Positions 34,871 through 45,684 of a stretch of DNA of 64,000 nt are shown here, piece by piece (the first letter of the stretch is position 1; every line of letters starts with the position of its first letter). The notes beneath the pieces are model-generated. The model was not told where the DNA came from and did not search any database. It worked only from the letters and a program-made list of their open reading frames with translations. The stretch spans positions 2,046,001 through 2,110,000 of the forward strand of contig JAGTJL010000006.1 in NCBI GenBank assembly GCA_020746875.1, given 5' to 3'. Source of the DNA: Rhexocercosporidium sp. MPI-PUGE-AT-0058. Lineage: Eukaryota; Ascomycota; Leotiomycetes; Helotiales. The translations under genes and the position numbers were made by a program.

Positions 34871-36891
34871 ATGACGGAATTTCGAAGGAGACAAGATGAG
34901 AAAGAGATACATGCCGCGATACTCGAATACGGGAGGTTGAAGTCTGCTGTAGGCAAGGAAAAACTCGAGCGTTGGTTGAAGGAGACAGTGGGGTGGAACG
35001 ACGAAAAGATAGCTATACATGCTGCTGCGTATGAGGCGTACGAGTGGAGCGAAATGAGAAAGAAGGAGAATGATCTGGACAGTGTGTATAACGACTGTCA
35101 TCAAGCACACTTGGCTGAGAAGACGAGGAAGCACGAAGGAGGACTAAGGAATGCGAGAGTATCTCGTGCATATCAAATTGGGTGTAAATTGTCTCCGGTG
35201 GAGAGCTCCTTTGCACAATCGGAGCCATCAAGATGGAAGGTCATATCAAAGACTAGTAATGCATTGCTTCAACAACTAACCCATACGTGGAGGTCGAACT
35301 GGGCGGTCGTCCCAGACAGCCCTACAAAACTGCTTCTTTTGGAACTGCGAAGAGCACGGGAACCATGGATGAGATCTCCTCACAACTGCAAGAAACGAAG
35401 ACGATAGTAAACAGTGGGGGGAAAGTTGATCCAGACCCAAGCACATACGAACCGCAAGTGCATACACAACCAGTCACCTGGATAGAAAGCATCACAGTTC
35501 GCACAGATGTTATTCAACGTCCCGATTGTAAGGACGAGCCGAGACAACAAACTACTTTGACAGCCATCGAGACGTATTTCCAACTTGACAGCACAGCAAG
35601 TTTCAGAAAATACGCATGTCCAGAGGAAGCTGTCCCATTTACCTACGAGCTGACTTCTCCCCCAACTCAAGTGATCACAGCCACATTGTCGCCATCTGTG
35701 AGCAGTTCCGACTATCGGTCGGTATTTGATTGCCTTGTTCCCAATCCTGTCACAGAATCTTGGATGCAAGGAATCTCAACCGCTGTTGTACGTCCATCGG
35801 TTCCAAAGTCCACTTCCACCCCGATCGAGAACCCAGAGATCAAGATCACCAAGTCCGAGCTTCGTAAGAGAGACATTGTTGATGGATTCGAGCTCAATGA
35901 GATCAACTCTGCCGAAGCTTCGAAAATAACTACAGCTACTTTCCAGGAAGTTTCCATTCTAAGCATCAGACCGACAACACGCAGCCAGCAACCTAAACTT
36001 AAGGCAGAACTTCGCAAGAAGGACTTCCCTAGTCAGCTTGAGGATATCGAAGTCAACTCTAGCGAGTCGACAAAGATAACCACTACCATCAGGACACCCA
36101 CTCCAAGCCTCAGCCACACGACTATCCAGCCTAAGCAGCAAGCCGATTCCAAGCTAGAGCTTCACAAGAGATCTGACTGGGGTGACTGGGATGACTGGGA
36201 TGATTGGGATGACTGGGATGGCTGGGATGACTTGGATGACTACGATGACTGGTTTGAACGAGTCGAAAAGGATCGTCACGAGTATCTATTCCAGGAAAGA
36301 CAGAATGCAAGAGAGGCATATCCATTCCAGCGCCCGGGCGGTCGTACCTTGAAAGCTGCGAGGCTCCAAAAGAATTATCCATTCCGATGGGTCCTCAAAG
36401 GCGGGGAAAAGGGCACGAAAATGCCAGATGAGATCAACTGTAGAATTGACGACGCAATCGCAGCCCTAGGACCTCGTCACCCTCTTGGTGATCCTCCTCC
36501 ACTCCCTCCCACTGGACCACAGATATCTTCTGGCACGAACATCCTCCCGTTCAGCAGCCCTTTCGCTGCCTTGATCCTGATCCTGATCCTTTTTCTCCTA
36601 CCGTGGAATCGAAATCGAACTCTCCCAGCTGATTCAAGGGATGTAGCGGGCTCAACATTGAACTCAGATTTAGATGACGACGACAACCAGTATGATTCGG
36701 ACCTAGAGTCAGACGATGAATTCGGAGTAGATGCAGACTCGCAAGTCAGAGCCTGGAATTTGCTGCAGTCCAGATATCCTTGGCATGGCATCGAGGAGCA
36801 CCTCCGTCGTTCGGGAATGCTGCCTCCAGATTATGATGACAGTGTTGGTGACGATGAGGAGTACGGATATACAGGGTATGACTGGGTATAA
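34871..36891 (+). CDS. Unknown protein with ~50-residue dibasic repeats, Asp-Trp tract and membrane segment
   Basis: I do not recognise the family. My model joins 34871-35239 to 35293-36891 over a 53-nt phase-0 intron ending CTAAC-n-GGAG, giving 655 residues. A GTATCT donor near 35159 would also keep the frame. The N-terminal 120 residues are charged and helical (KEKLERWLKETVGWNDEK). The centre repeats about every 50 residues: ELRKRD near 312, ELRKKD near 362, ELHKRSD near 412, each of the first two followed by an NSxExxKITT block. A run of WDD units (36175-36252) comes next. A hydrophobic helix (about 533-552, FAALILILILFLLPW) and an acidic tail end it. No N-terminal signal peptide is visible. 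If the two frames are separate genes, the second starts at ATG 35365. Confidence 0.6.
36175..36252 (+). repeat. Asp-Trp coding minisatellite
   Basis: Degenerate 9-nt units GATGACTGG and variants encode consecutive WDD triplets with one Gly and one Leu/Tyr variant. The tract keeps the reading frame open. Confidence 0.8.
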
Positions 36892-37175
36892 TCGTCGTAT
36901 AAGTGGAGGGCATGTGAGTGTGTGGACCTGTAGCGTGCTACTGCAAGATGAGTGATCCTATATTACGAAGAGCGGGGGTTAGTGTTTACTTTTACAGTAT
37001 TTTTAGCGACTCGTAGCGAGCGTACGTAAATATTAGCAATGGAAGATACATCAGCACAAATTTGCGTACGACTTTCTTTTATACTCCATAACCAGATCAG
37101 CAGCGCAATCTATAGAGTCAATATCTATGAAGAGCATCACCCTCTATAAAGCAAGTGGTATCACTGTACTCCCAA

Positions 37176-38087
37176 CTAAACACCGGCAACAACCCCATAC
37201 CTCTCCCACGGAAAATCCTCCAACGTCTTCCTCTGCTCCCCCCACCCATCCCCCACAACACCCAACTGCTCGGGGTCAACCTCACTCCCCTCTCCCCTAC
37301 CTGCAAGGACCTCCCCCTCCCTCCCAACCCACAACCCCGCGAGCCCCTCATGCGGACACCAAACGACCCTCATCCCGGCCCTCCGTCCAGCCACAACCCC
37401 TGGAATCCCATCCTCGAAAACCAAACACTCCTCCGGTCTGATCTTCTCCTCTCCCTCCCCAAGACTATCATTAATAGCCTTCAGCGCCACGAGATAGATA
37501 TCCGGACTCGGCTTCCCCTTCCCTTTAGGAATCCGCACATCGTCACCTAGGATACGTCTCTCGGGCGCGAAGACAGAGAATAAGTCGGGGAGATGATCTG
37601 TCTTTATCCTAAAGTGCCCCGTGTTACTACTCGTCGCCAGCGCGACATGTACCCTCTCCCCCTTCGTCGTCCTCGCGCTCTTCAATTCCTGCAAGAGTTT
37701 CTCGACGCCTGGTAACGGTGCTGCTTTGCGGAACTCTTCTTCCTGGATCGCGTGCAGGGCGGTGGTGTATTCCTCGACCGAGACGACGGACGTGAGGTTG
37801 AAGTGGGAGAGCAGGAGCGCGATGCTCTGCGCGGCGGGGCGGCCTTGGAGTTGGGATTTTATGGGCCAGGTCATAGGCCCGGAGGAGTAGGTCGAGAGGA
37901 GCCGGTTGTGGCAGAGGGTGTAGATGTCTTCGGTCGAGATCAGGAGGCCGTCCATGTCGAAGAGGCAGGCGCGGATTGGGGGGAAGCTGGGGAGGGGAGA
38001 GGTTAGTCTTTTTGTTGATGTTGATATTCGTGTGGAGGGGGATAGTGGGGGGGAGGGGGGTAGGTACTCTGTTCTTGGGGCTGCCAT
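37176..38087 (-). CDS. HAD-superfamily hydrolase (pseudouridine-5'-phosphatase/sugar-phosphatase-like)
   Basis: Minus strand. ATG at 38087, an intron at 38067-37987 and exon 2 to 37176 give 276 residues. The intron ends in CTAAC plus a pyrimidine run and CCCCAG. Its 81 nt are stop-free and a multiple of three, so reading straight through is also open and would add 27 mostly Pro/Ser/Thr residues. Removing it puts FPPIRACLFDMDGLL at the N-terminus as in relatives. The nucleophile is D17 and the acid/base D19 in the DMDG motif; LATSSN, KPSPDIY and CLVFEDGIPG are HAD motifs II-IV. The cap domain is alpha-helical (subclass I). A soluble phosphatase of small phosphoesters is expected; the substrate is unknown. 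Confidence 0.87.
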   Translation of the reverse strand: MAAPRTEYLPPSPPLSPSTRISTSTKRLTSPLPSFPPIRACLFDMDGLLISTEDIYTLCHNRLLSTYSSGPMTWPIKSQLQGRPAAQSIALLLSHFNLTSVVSVEEYTTALHAIQEEEFRKAAPLPGVEKLLQELKSARTTKGERVHVALATSSNTGHFRIKTDHLPDLFSVFAPERRILGDDVRIPKGKGKPSPDIYLVALKAINDSLGEGEEKIRPEECLVFEDGIPGVVAGRRAGMRVVWCPHEGLAGLWVGREGEVLAGRGEGSEVDPEQLGVVGDGWGEQRKTLEDFPWERYGVVAGV

Positions 38088-38817
38088 TTTGTTGGATTGA
38101 TTGTGTCTTGATGATTGCTGATTATGGGCAGTGGAATTAGGTACCATGTGTGTGAGGGGGGTATGGGGTGTTTATATATGTATGTTGGAGAAGGAAGGTC
38201 AATTGATGCCCTTCTAGGAAAAGTTATGTGTATCATCCTTCTCCCGCCCACTCTCACATGAGGGGCAGCAAGCAGACGGCCAAGACCTCGCCGCCTGAGT
38301 CAGAGATACATATACTGCAAGTAGTATTCTTACCTTTGTAACCTCTTCGATTTGTAAGAATGTGGCCTTTTAAATTATCAATGGCTTTATCGATTCTTTG
38401 AATTGAGGCCTGCAAGAAAAATCTAGGAGCTTGAAATCCATCCAGTCCACAGCACGGAGCGGGTAGGAGCTTGAATGCAACCCCTCTTTCTGCCCCTCTA
38501 TCGATGGATCAACATCCGACATTCACATTTGAAGCACGCACTCCAGAGAAGATGGCATGCTAATAGCTCTTAAGATTTTTGAAGTCGCATGTTTTCTAGA
38601 TCTGGATAGAGTTTACCTCTCCATTAAAATTGAGTTAGCAAATACCACAAGAGTCCCCCTGCAAATATCATTAATAATCATATGACGTCTCGTGTGATGC
38701 CGATTCAGTTCTACAAGTACTTGGATCTCAAGCTGGCCGACCCATATTCTTCGTTCTTGTTGGAGTCTGAAAGTACTCAAAGATCCTCAAGAGCAATAAG
38801 AGAATACAAGTAGTAAG
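38088..38817. promoter_or_regulatory. Divergent promoter region HAD / Dabb genes
   Basis: About 730 bases between two start codons. The HAD leader contains a TATATATG run near 38174-38181. No other gene is seen. Confidence 0.5.
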
Positions 38818-39423
38818 ATGTCGATCGTTCATATCGTTCTCTTTGAGTTCAAGCCGTCCACCGAGGGTGAGGTTATCCATGATGTACGTCCCCATTTCCT
38901 CTGTTCGGTTTCCTTTTGCTTGGAGGGGTAGGTCGAGCACTGCGGGGTCCTGGCCTTCCTCCCTCGACTTGCGATTCCATCCCTCAAGACTGCGAGCGAT
39001 TTCAATAGAGGAGGCATGAAGAAGGTATAAGAGACTAACATGATCCCAATTAAGGTCTGCAAACGCATGCTTGCCCTCCGCCAGAACTGCATCCACCCCA
39101 CCACGAAGGAACCCTACATCGTAGACAGCACAGGCGGCCGAGACAATTCTCCAGAAGGACACCAAGTAGTACTCACCCTGTCACTACAAATACCACTCCA
39201 CTCCTTTCCACCCTGCAGACAAGACAATGGGAGGTAACAGGCTAATGTATTCGGGTGTTTTCGATAGGGAGCCTTCTCGCATGCTTTCGTATCGCATTTT
39301 AGAAATGAGGAGGATAGGAGGTATTACCTTGAGGAAGACCCTGCGCATCTAGCGTTCGTGGAGAGCTTGAAAGATATTATTCAGAATGTTAGGGTGGTGG
39401 ATTATACGCCTGATGTGTTCTGA
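38818..39423 (+). CDS. Stress-responsive A/B barrel (Dabb) domain protein
   Basis: Three exons (38818-38883, 39055-39165, 39268-39423) total 333 nt, 110 residues, the normal size of a single Dabb domain. It starts MSIVHIVLFEFKPST (the first beta strand), then CKRMLALRQNCIHPTTKEPY, GRDNSPEGHQ, GAFSHAFVSHFRNEEDR and the closing FVESLKDIIQNVRVVDYTP. All junctions are phase 0. The introns of 171 and 102 nt are long for this locus. Dabb proteins are dimeric ferredoxin-like barrels; fungal members have no settled role beyond stress association. Confidence 0.9.
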
Positions 39424-39743
39424 AAGGACTTGAAAGGAAAGCAGAGGGGGTTTGGGAAGCATAGGATTTCAATATAAATCCTGGCTGGCGTTCAAAGACA
39501 TGAGGAAGATCGCTTCATGACTGGACACATGACACATTTCCTGGGCTGGTTTGAGAATAGGATTCTGGTGCGGTGAATTTCAATCGTGTTTGTATGTACA
39601 GTACAAAAGATCATTCTGGTGCATCTATGCCTTTCTAGTGCCGATGCTGGTATCCAACCCTTCCAACCAAAAACGCCGTCCCATGCCATTGCTATGCTCC
39701 TAAAGTCGACTCTATTGTACGTGAAAGGAGGCCGTTCGTGCCA
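39424..39743. other. Convergent spacer Dabb / ISA1
   Basis: About 320 bases between two 3' ends; nothing else seen. Confidence 0.5.
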
Positions 39744-40578
39744 TTATACCATGAAGGATTCGCCGCATCCGCATTGTTCCTCTGTCATCTAGTTAGTACT
39801 ACGTTGTAGCAAATCGGGCAGAGTTGGGCTTACTGATATTAGGGTTGGTGAAGACAAATCTCTGGTTAAGCTTATCTTCTACCCAGTCCATCTCACTACC
39901 AATTATACTGAACAGCGCCTTACTGTCTATAAGCACCTTCACGCCATCCTGCTCTACCTCCTCGTCAAACATGCCCGGCTTCTCCACATATTCCAAATGA
40001 TATGCCAGTCCACTACACCCGCGATTCCGCACTCCAACCTTGATGAGTTTCGGCTCGGGTTGGTTCAGTAGTTCTCGCAGCTGGCTGACGGCGCCTGGCG
40101 TGAGCTTCATAGCTGCTTTTCGAGCTCGTAGCTTGGGCCGAGGCTTTGCTCGGGGTTTTTCCGATGTCGCTGATGTTGGCGCTGCTGCTGCTGTCGCCGT
40201 CTTCGTCGGGCGAGATATCTGTGCCTCCTTCTCTGTGACGCTGATACTGGTCTTCTCTTCCGCTGGAGGATCTATTGTGATTTCATACTGCTTTGTGTGC
40301 TTCGGTGGGCGGGTGTCGTTTACTTGCGGGATGGAGCCTGCGATCGATGTATCTGGGATACCAGCATTTCGTGGCATCGGAGGTTGTGGTTCTAGGGAGT
40401 AGGGCGTGTATGCTGTGCTCGTTTGCATCTTTCGCTTTGAGGATGCCTGCAGCGAGTGGGCTGAGGAGAAGGTTCTTAGGATGTGTGGGCATGGGCGAAT
40501 GCTTGAGGGCGAGGAGGCGAAGCGGAAAAAGAAGTTTGCTGGCGATGCCAATGGCGAGATGACCCTGTGTACGGACAT
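39744..40578 (-). CDS. ISA1: Mitochondrial iron-sulfur cluster assembly A-type protein ISA1
   Basis: Exon 1 (40578-39834) and a 38-nt exon 2 (39781-39744) give 260 residues. A long presequence and low-complexity Ala/Thr/Pro stretch (about 1-155) precede the HesB/IscA domain, which starts MKLTPGAVSQLRELL. The three cluster-binding cysteines are C188 in RNRGCSGLAYHLEY and C252 and C254 in the terminal CGCGESFMV. The last two are encoded only by the small final exon, so a model that reads through the intron loses them. ISA1 with ISA2 and IBA57 matures mitochondrial 4Fe-4S proteins such as aconitase and lipoate synthase. The start could also lie at the internal Met51. Confidence 0.95.
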
Positions 40579-41360
40579 CGTTGCTGTGATCTGAGGAGAG
40601 TTGTTTGGAGGAAGAGTGAGGGTTGGAGAGGGAGGAAGATGTTGGAGTCAGGACAGGCTGATGGGCCCTGGTAATCGCGCCACTCCTCGAGGCTTTGAGT
40701 ATTAATATGGGGAGCTGCGAGCCAATCACAGGGCTAGAGATTGTAAGCAGTTCGGTGTCAAACTGGTGAAAAAGAACAACTCTCAACTCTACAAAGACAA
40801 TGAAGGACCTGGATAAAATGAAATCCCATTATTCAAAAATGAATTCAAGAAGTATAGAGATGGTCTATGTTTTTGATTGTGACTTCTTCACAAGCCCAAA
40901 TACGGCGCGGTGATGTAACTTTCTCGTTTGCTTCTCTCGAAGTAGTCTAGCCTTGTGATGAAAAAGCGGCATTGAGCTTGAAAAAGTGCTTTGGGGAATT
41001 CCTCTATACTTATCAAATGCCGTGATGTATTTGCACAATTGATGAAGATTGGAAAATAATAACCTGTCTCTTCATCAGAATTTTGCTTTCACGTAAACTT
41101 CTTTTATTGTTTGAGTATTCAAATGGGTCGGAGCTGGAAATACTTTATTTAGGTTCCGCCGCTTTTCAAGTCCACACGAGCTAGTGCAGATCTCGACTCG
41201 GGACCCTTGCTCCCAACTTTATTGGAGCGACAGGCTGACGAGGCAGATGCCACACGAGAGTTCACGCCAATTGCTGAAACCCAACACCAAAACTTCAAAG
41301 AAAGGCCAGCGTGCAGTCTGCCAATAACTCCAAAGACATTCTGCTGCTATGAGGTGAAAG
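40579..41360. promoter_or_regulatory. Divergent promoter region ISA1 / ARMH3 genes
   Basis: About 780 bases with both 5' ends. A minus-strand frame overlapping the ISA1 N-terminus (40283-40786) is a shadow. Nothing else is recognised. Confidence 0.5.
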
Positions 41361-43532
41361 ATGGAGCCTTCTCCCCTCACCCAGCAAGCCCGCCCGGAGG
41401 TTTTCCAACAAAAAGTGGTTGCTCTATACGAAGAGCTCTTTAAGGTGGGGAGAGTTCATCTGATAAGCTGGCGAAAGGTACTAAGTGTTTGACAGGATGA
41501 AGAAGACCATGAGAAGACAGAGGGGTACTGGAAGGAGTTCTTTCTGCTGAAACCGGACAAGGCCACATTGCAGACGTTGATTGGGGAATTGACTCCAGAT
41601 GACTTGCTGCATCTCCAGGTACGAGGCTGAGATGGAACAAGAGGAATACAGAGGAACTGATGAGGAAACAGGTGCAGACTCGACAGCTGTTTACTAGAGC
41701 GGTAGGATGCATTAAAGCAGGAAGTGCTCCGGCAGATGCGCATGCCCTCGATGTAAGGCCCGGCGCATCCCTTGGTACGAGACGAGGCTGATGATTCCAG
41801 ACCATTACAGCTTTCCTAACCTCGGTCCTCTCGAAGAAGTATACCAATGCGAGTTCGGATATAATAAATGTTCTAGCAGGATTGGATGAGGTGGATGCTG
41901 TCTTTACGGACTTTGTTGCTGCGCTGGACGTCACAATAAGGACGGGGAGAAGCTGTAGGCAGCCGTTTCGATTCCAAATGAGCTCTGCTAACGTCCTGCA
42001 GTGGATATTCGGCAAAAGGCGATTGAGGTTGCTTTGTCTGTTGTATCTGGCGCATACCAGACGAGTCTTCTCTCTTACTTCACGCATCGTGATTTATTTC
42101 CTTCTCTCATGAAAGTAACGGCCCCCAAAATCGAGATTTAGACGAAGCTGACAAGAGCAGTATGTTCAAGATTCAGATACCACTTCCCGCGCATTCGAGC
42201 CCTTCACTCTCCTCGGCCTGTTAGCCAACTACAACAAATTCGAATTCCAGAACCCCTACAGATTACGACTTGATGACTTCGTCAACGAGGGCACAATACA
42301 GAAGATAATAAGGTCTGTGGGACAGACATGCGCAAATTCTCGGGGCAAATACGTGGCCGTTCAAGAGGATTTGCCTGAGGGATGGTCGATCAGCGGTACC
42401 CTGAGCTTGATTGGCTTGGGATCTATTGCTCCAGGAGGTGCGAAACCTGTGGCTCCAGTCATTGATCCCGAAGTCGCGAAAGAGATGTTCTCGAAACTGT
42501 GAGTGAAGCTCTCGGATACTGTGGTCCAAGCTAACAATTCGAAGCCCTGGAAGCGAAGCAGCGGTTCTACTTGCAACATATGACTTTGCACATGCAAACA
42601 AGCTATTCTGCTTCAATTTCGTCTCGCTACCAGCCGAGAAGGGTCTTGAAGCTCCTATAAGCAGTTTCATCTCACTTACGTCATATCTCTTGCAACATGC
42701 CCACACATCTCTGCGAAATACGCAATATTCACATCTCAATCTACTCATCATACGCCTACTGATAGAAGATCAAGTACTATGCAAACGGATATGCAGCGAT
42801 GAAAGTAAACTGCCAGTTCGCTTATGCCGACAAAGATCGCCATATTTGCCATTAGTTCGGGGGGATAGAGTACTTGCAGCGAGTCTTCTGGATACAATGA
42901 TTGATGGGATCAACCACAATTTACGGCGACGCCTGGATGTGGAGCTTTACATCATCTGTGTTGGAATCATCTTGAGAATTATCTCTCATCTTTCGAGATC
43001 TCGAACACGACTGAACTACCATTGGTCGGAGCTCTTTAGGTCGCTCCTGTCCCTCGTTCGCTTCCTCACCACCTACCAAGCGGACTTGAAGAGCTCAATG
43101 CATATTGAAACTCTTCTCGACGACCTCGTCAACCTGATTGCCTTGTCTCTTTCAGCTGGTGAATCTTTCCTCCCTACACCAGCAGCGTACGACGATCTGT
43201 TCTACAAGCTAGTAGAGACAGGAGAGAACCTAGTGAAGTTCCGAGACAGTTACGATCTTGGGAAGCGGCCCACGAGCTCGATAGACACATTGATCAGTGT
43301 TAGCACGCACTACAATCAACTCCTGGAGGACGGTGCATCAAGGCGAGGCAAGCATCTCACGAGCGCGCAAGTCGCTGGTGTGATCAAGCAAGGGTATGAG
43401 ACATTGAGCATTCAGGCCAAAGAAGGGCTGGATAGCTGGGACAAGTATCGGGAGGCGGACAAGAGGACGTTCTTGAAGAAGCTGGCGAGGACGACAGTAG
43501 TTGATGTTAAGACTTTTATTAGTGAGACATGA
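41361..43532 (+). CDS. ARMH3 / DUF1741 armadillo-like protein (C10orf76 homologue)
   Basis: Seven exons (41361-41444, 41496-41618, 41672-41752, 41801-41954, 42002-42114, 42161-42498, 42545-43532) total 1881 nt, 626 residues. All junctions are in frame, with introns of 46-53 nt. It starts MEPSPLTQQARPEVFQQKVV. The C-terminal half is the DUF1741 domain, with NKFEFQNPYRLRLDDFVNE, LLIIRLLIEDQVLCKRICSD and a conserved SIDTLISVSTHYNQLLE near the end. Leu-rich helical repeats run throughout; no membrane segment or enzyme motif is seen. Human ARMH3 binds PI4KB and GBF1 at the Golgi and supports PI4P production. A similar trafficking role here is inference. Single-frame callers would see only the last third. 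Confidence 0.9.
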
Positions 43533-45684
43533 GGCGAGGCTCACTTTAGAATGGAACTGTGTCGGAGAATTACCCGAGCCTAGGAAGGCCAATTTAATCT
43601 TCGAGCGTAATCGTGACTGCGGGCTGATGTCTAGATATCTAAGTCCGTCGCGTCTCGAAATTATTATTATTATACAGTACTTGGAACAGTCAGGAGGTGT
43701 GTGTACCGTACTGTACTTCAATCTTCAGCGGCTAGTGCTGACCTTCATCTTACCGCGACTCATCTCTTGCCGCGCTGGGCAGTCGACCAGCCAGATCAGC
43801 TGCTTCAGATTCCATCTCATTCAAAAGCCAGACATGGTCCAGCGTCAAGTAGCCCCGTGGCACGGCGCTTCGTGAAAAGTCGAGAGGTCGCGTTGAACGG
43901 CCGGCTGCGAATCATCTTCAAGCGAGGATGGACATCTGAAACATAGCACATGCAGAGCTTCGATTCGCTGAGAGTTGAACCGAGGGTATCCTCCCGGTCC
44001 AGTCCAGTCCAGTCCAGTTGAGTTGAGTTTAACGGTTGAGTCACGATAGCAGCAGGCCATACGAACTCGTACCTTGGGCATACATGCAGTACAGGGGGGG
44101 GGGGGGGGGGGGGGGCAGAAGGTCCTCCAGCAGTGCCTCCACAGATCGTCATGACAATTCCTGTGTTCGATGATGGAGGTGGAGGAGGTTGAAGGAAAGT
44201 TGGTTTGCTGGAAGGGAAGGGCTTTGCAAGGATGCCGACCAGGTTTTGGACCCTGAAGATAGAAGATGGAAAGTCGCAGGGTGAAGCGAATGTGTATGAT
44301 TCGCTGGGGAGGTTGCCCGCGGGTTAGAACCCCAGCTTCGACGGCCAAATTCCCCCAATCTATCATCCCACCTTTTCAGATCTTGTACGAAGTAGTTAGT
44401 GCGCTCTCTGTACTCTGCAAGGTTCTGTACCTGCTTGCCACCATTGCTATTCCACCGTTATTAACCTTCACAAGTCAGGGCACCACACCGCACCGCACGT
44501 GCACCTCCACTGCAAGATGCAGCAGCTACCAGATACTTCTCCTTCTCCTTCGTAGATGCAGGGCTGCCAGGCACAGCCTCCCTCGGCAACCGTCCCCTTC
44601 TGTCTCGTCTCTCGACTCTTCGACTTCTGTCTGGCTTCGATGTCGTCAGGATGCGTCGTCGTGCCTGCCAGGTCCTGATCCGACCGAGCTGCACCCGCCA
44701 TTTGCTCTGCACCTCCTCCGCCTACACCAACCCACCCACCACCGATGGATAAGACCCAGCGCAGGGAGGCAACTTCCATTCTTCTTTCGATGGGCACCTT
44801 CAAACTTATTGCACCGCTCCATCACGGTGTCCCCTGGTATTCATTCATATATGATCATCGCCTCCCGCCATCCGTCATAGCCAATTCCTCAATACCAGTC
44901 CGATTTGATTTTGCATCACTCCCTCACATCACTCCTGCAAGTCATATCAGTTCATTCATGGAGCATCAACCACCACCAGTCTTACCTCCGAACACCCATT
45001 AGTGAGACTATTAACACATACACACCACACTACTACCCCATCGTCCCACCTTACTTTATTCTCGAACACCTCAAGAGCCGCCTTCGCGCACTTCAGTCAG
45101 TTCTCAGTCGGGTCGCTTGTCACAGAATCGACTGGCTGTGAGGCCTCCTCGTCAAAGAACCTATTTTGGGACCGCGGCAAGCAACAACAAAGGACTTCCA
45201 ATCCACGCCCAATCTCGAGTACCGGCGCATGACCGTGTATTTTGGAATCAGAAACAAAGACTTTCCCTTGTTTCGAGTTTTGCTTATTCGTTCGAGTCCT
45301 TTGGGTCCAATTTTGGGCTGCTTCCTTAAGTGTATGTACTTCCCCCACTCACTCTCTTCAGTTCCCAAGTTCTTGCGATTCACCTTAGACGAGTTCATAC
45401 ACTTTTTTTTTTGGCCCTTCCTATTGTCAACACAACACAATAATAATATTTTCTTCTCTTACCCCTCATACAATCAACAACAATAGTAGTCACTATTGTC
45501 TATTCACGAGTCTTATTCTGGGAATAATTTCTATCACTCGTCGTCACCCCGGTCTTGTTTAATAGAGTCATATACACTTAATTGTGCCTCACAAAACCCC
45601 GAACCACCACTTTTCTTTTCTCAACATCAGCAATCTCTAGACAACGTCTGCAAAGACCTCACATACACACAAACACATACTAAG
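43533..45684. promoter_or_regulatory. Long upstream region and leader of PRM1
   Basis: A 2.1-kb gap with low-complexity elements: an ATT run (about 43660-43672), (CCAGT)4 at 43999-44018 and a G22 run at 44094-44115. From about 44400 the plus strand turns pyrimidine-rich, like a promoter and leader. Overlapping open frames on both strands look compositional. The frame of PRM1 is open from 45496 but has no ATG before 45685. Confidence 0.45.
44094..44115. repeat. Poly-G run, 22 bases
   Basis: Uninterrupted G22 after ACA. It could adopt quadruplex structure or be length-variable, and it is a likely sequencing-error site. Confidence 0.9.

Noticed and set aside
44300..44350. GGGTTAGAACCCC resembling a tRNA T loop
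   Set aside because: No D arm or acceptor stem in register on either strand; a simple chance palindrome.
44266..44880. 204-codon plus frame upstream of PRM1
   Set aside because: Low-complexity Leu/Ser/Pro/Arg composition from pyrimidine-rich leader DNA; no conserved motif.
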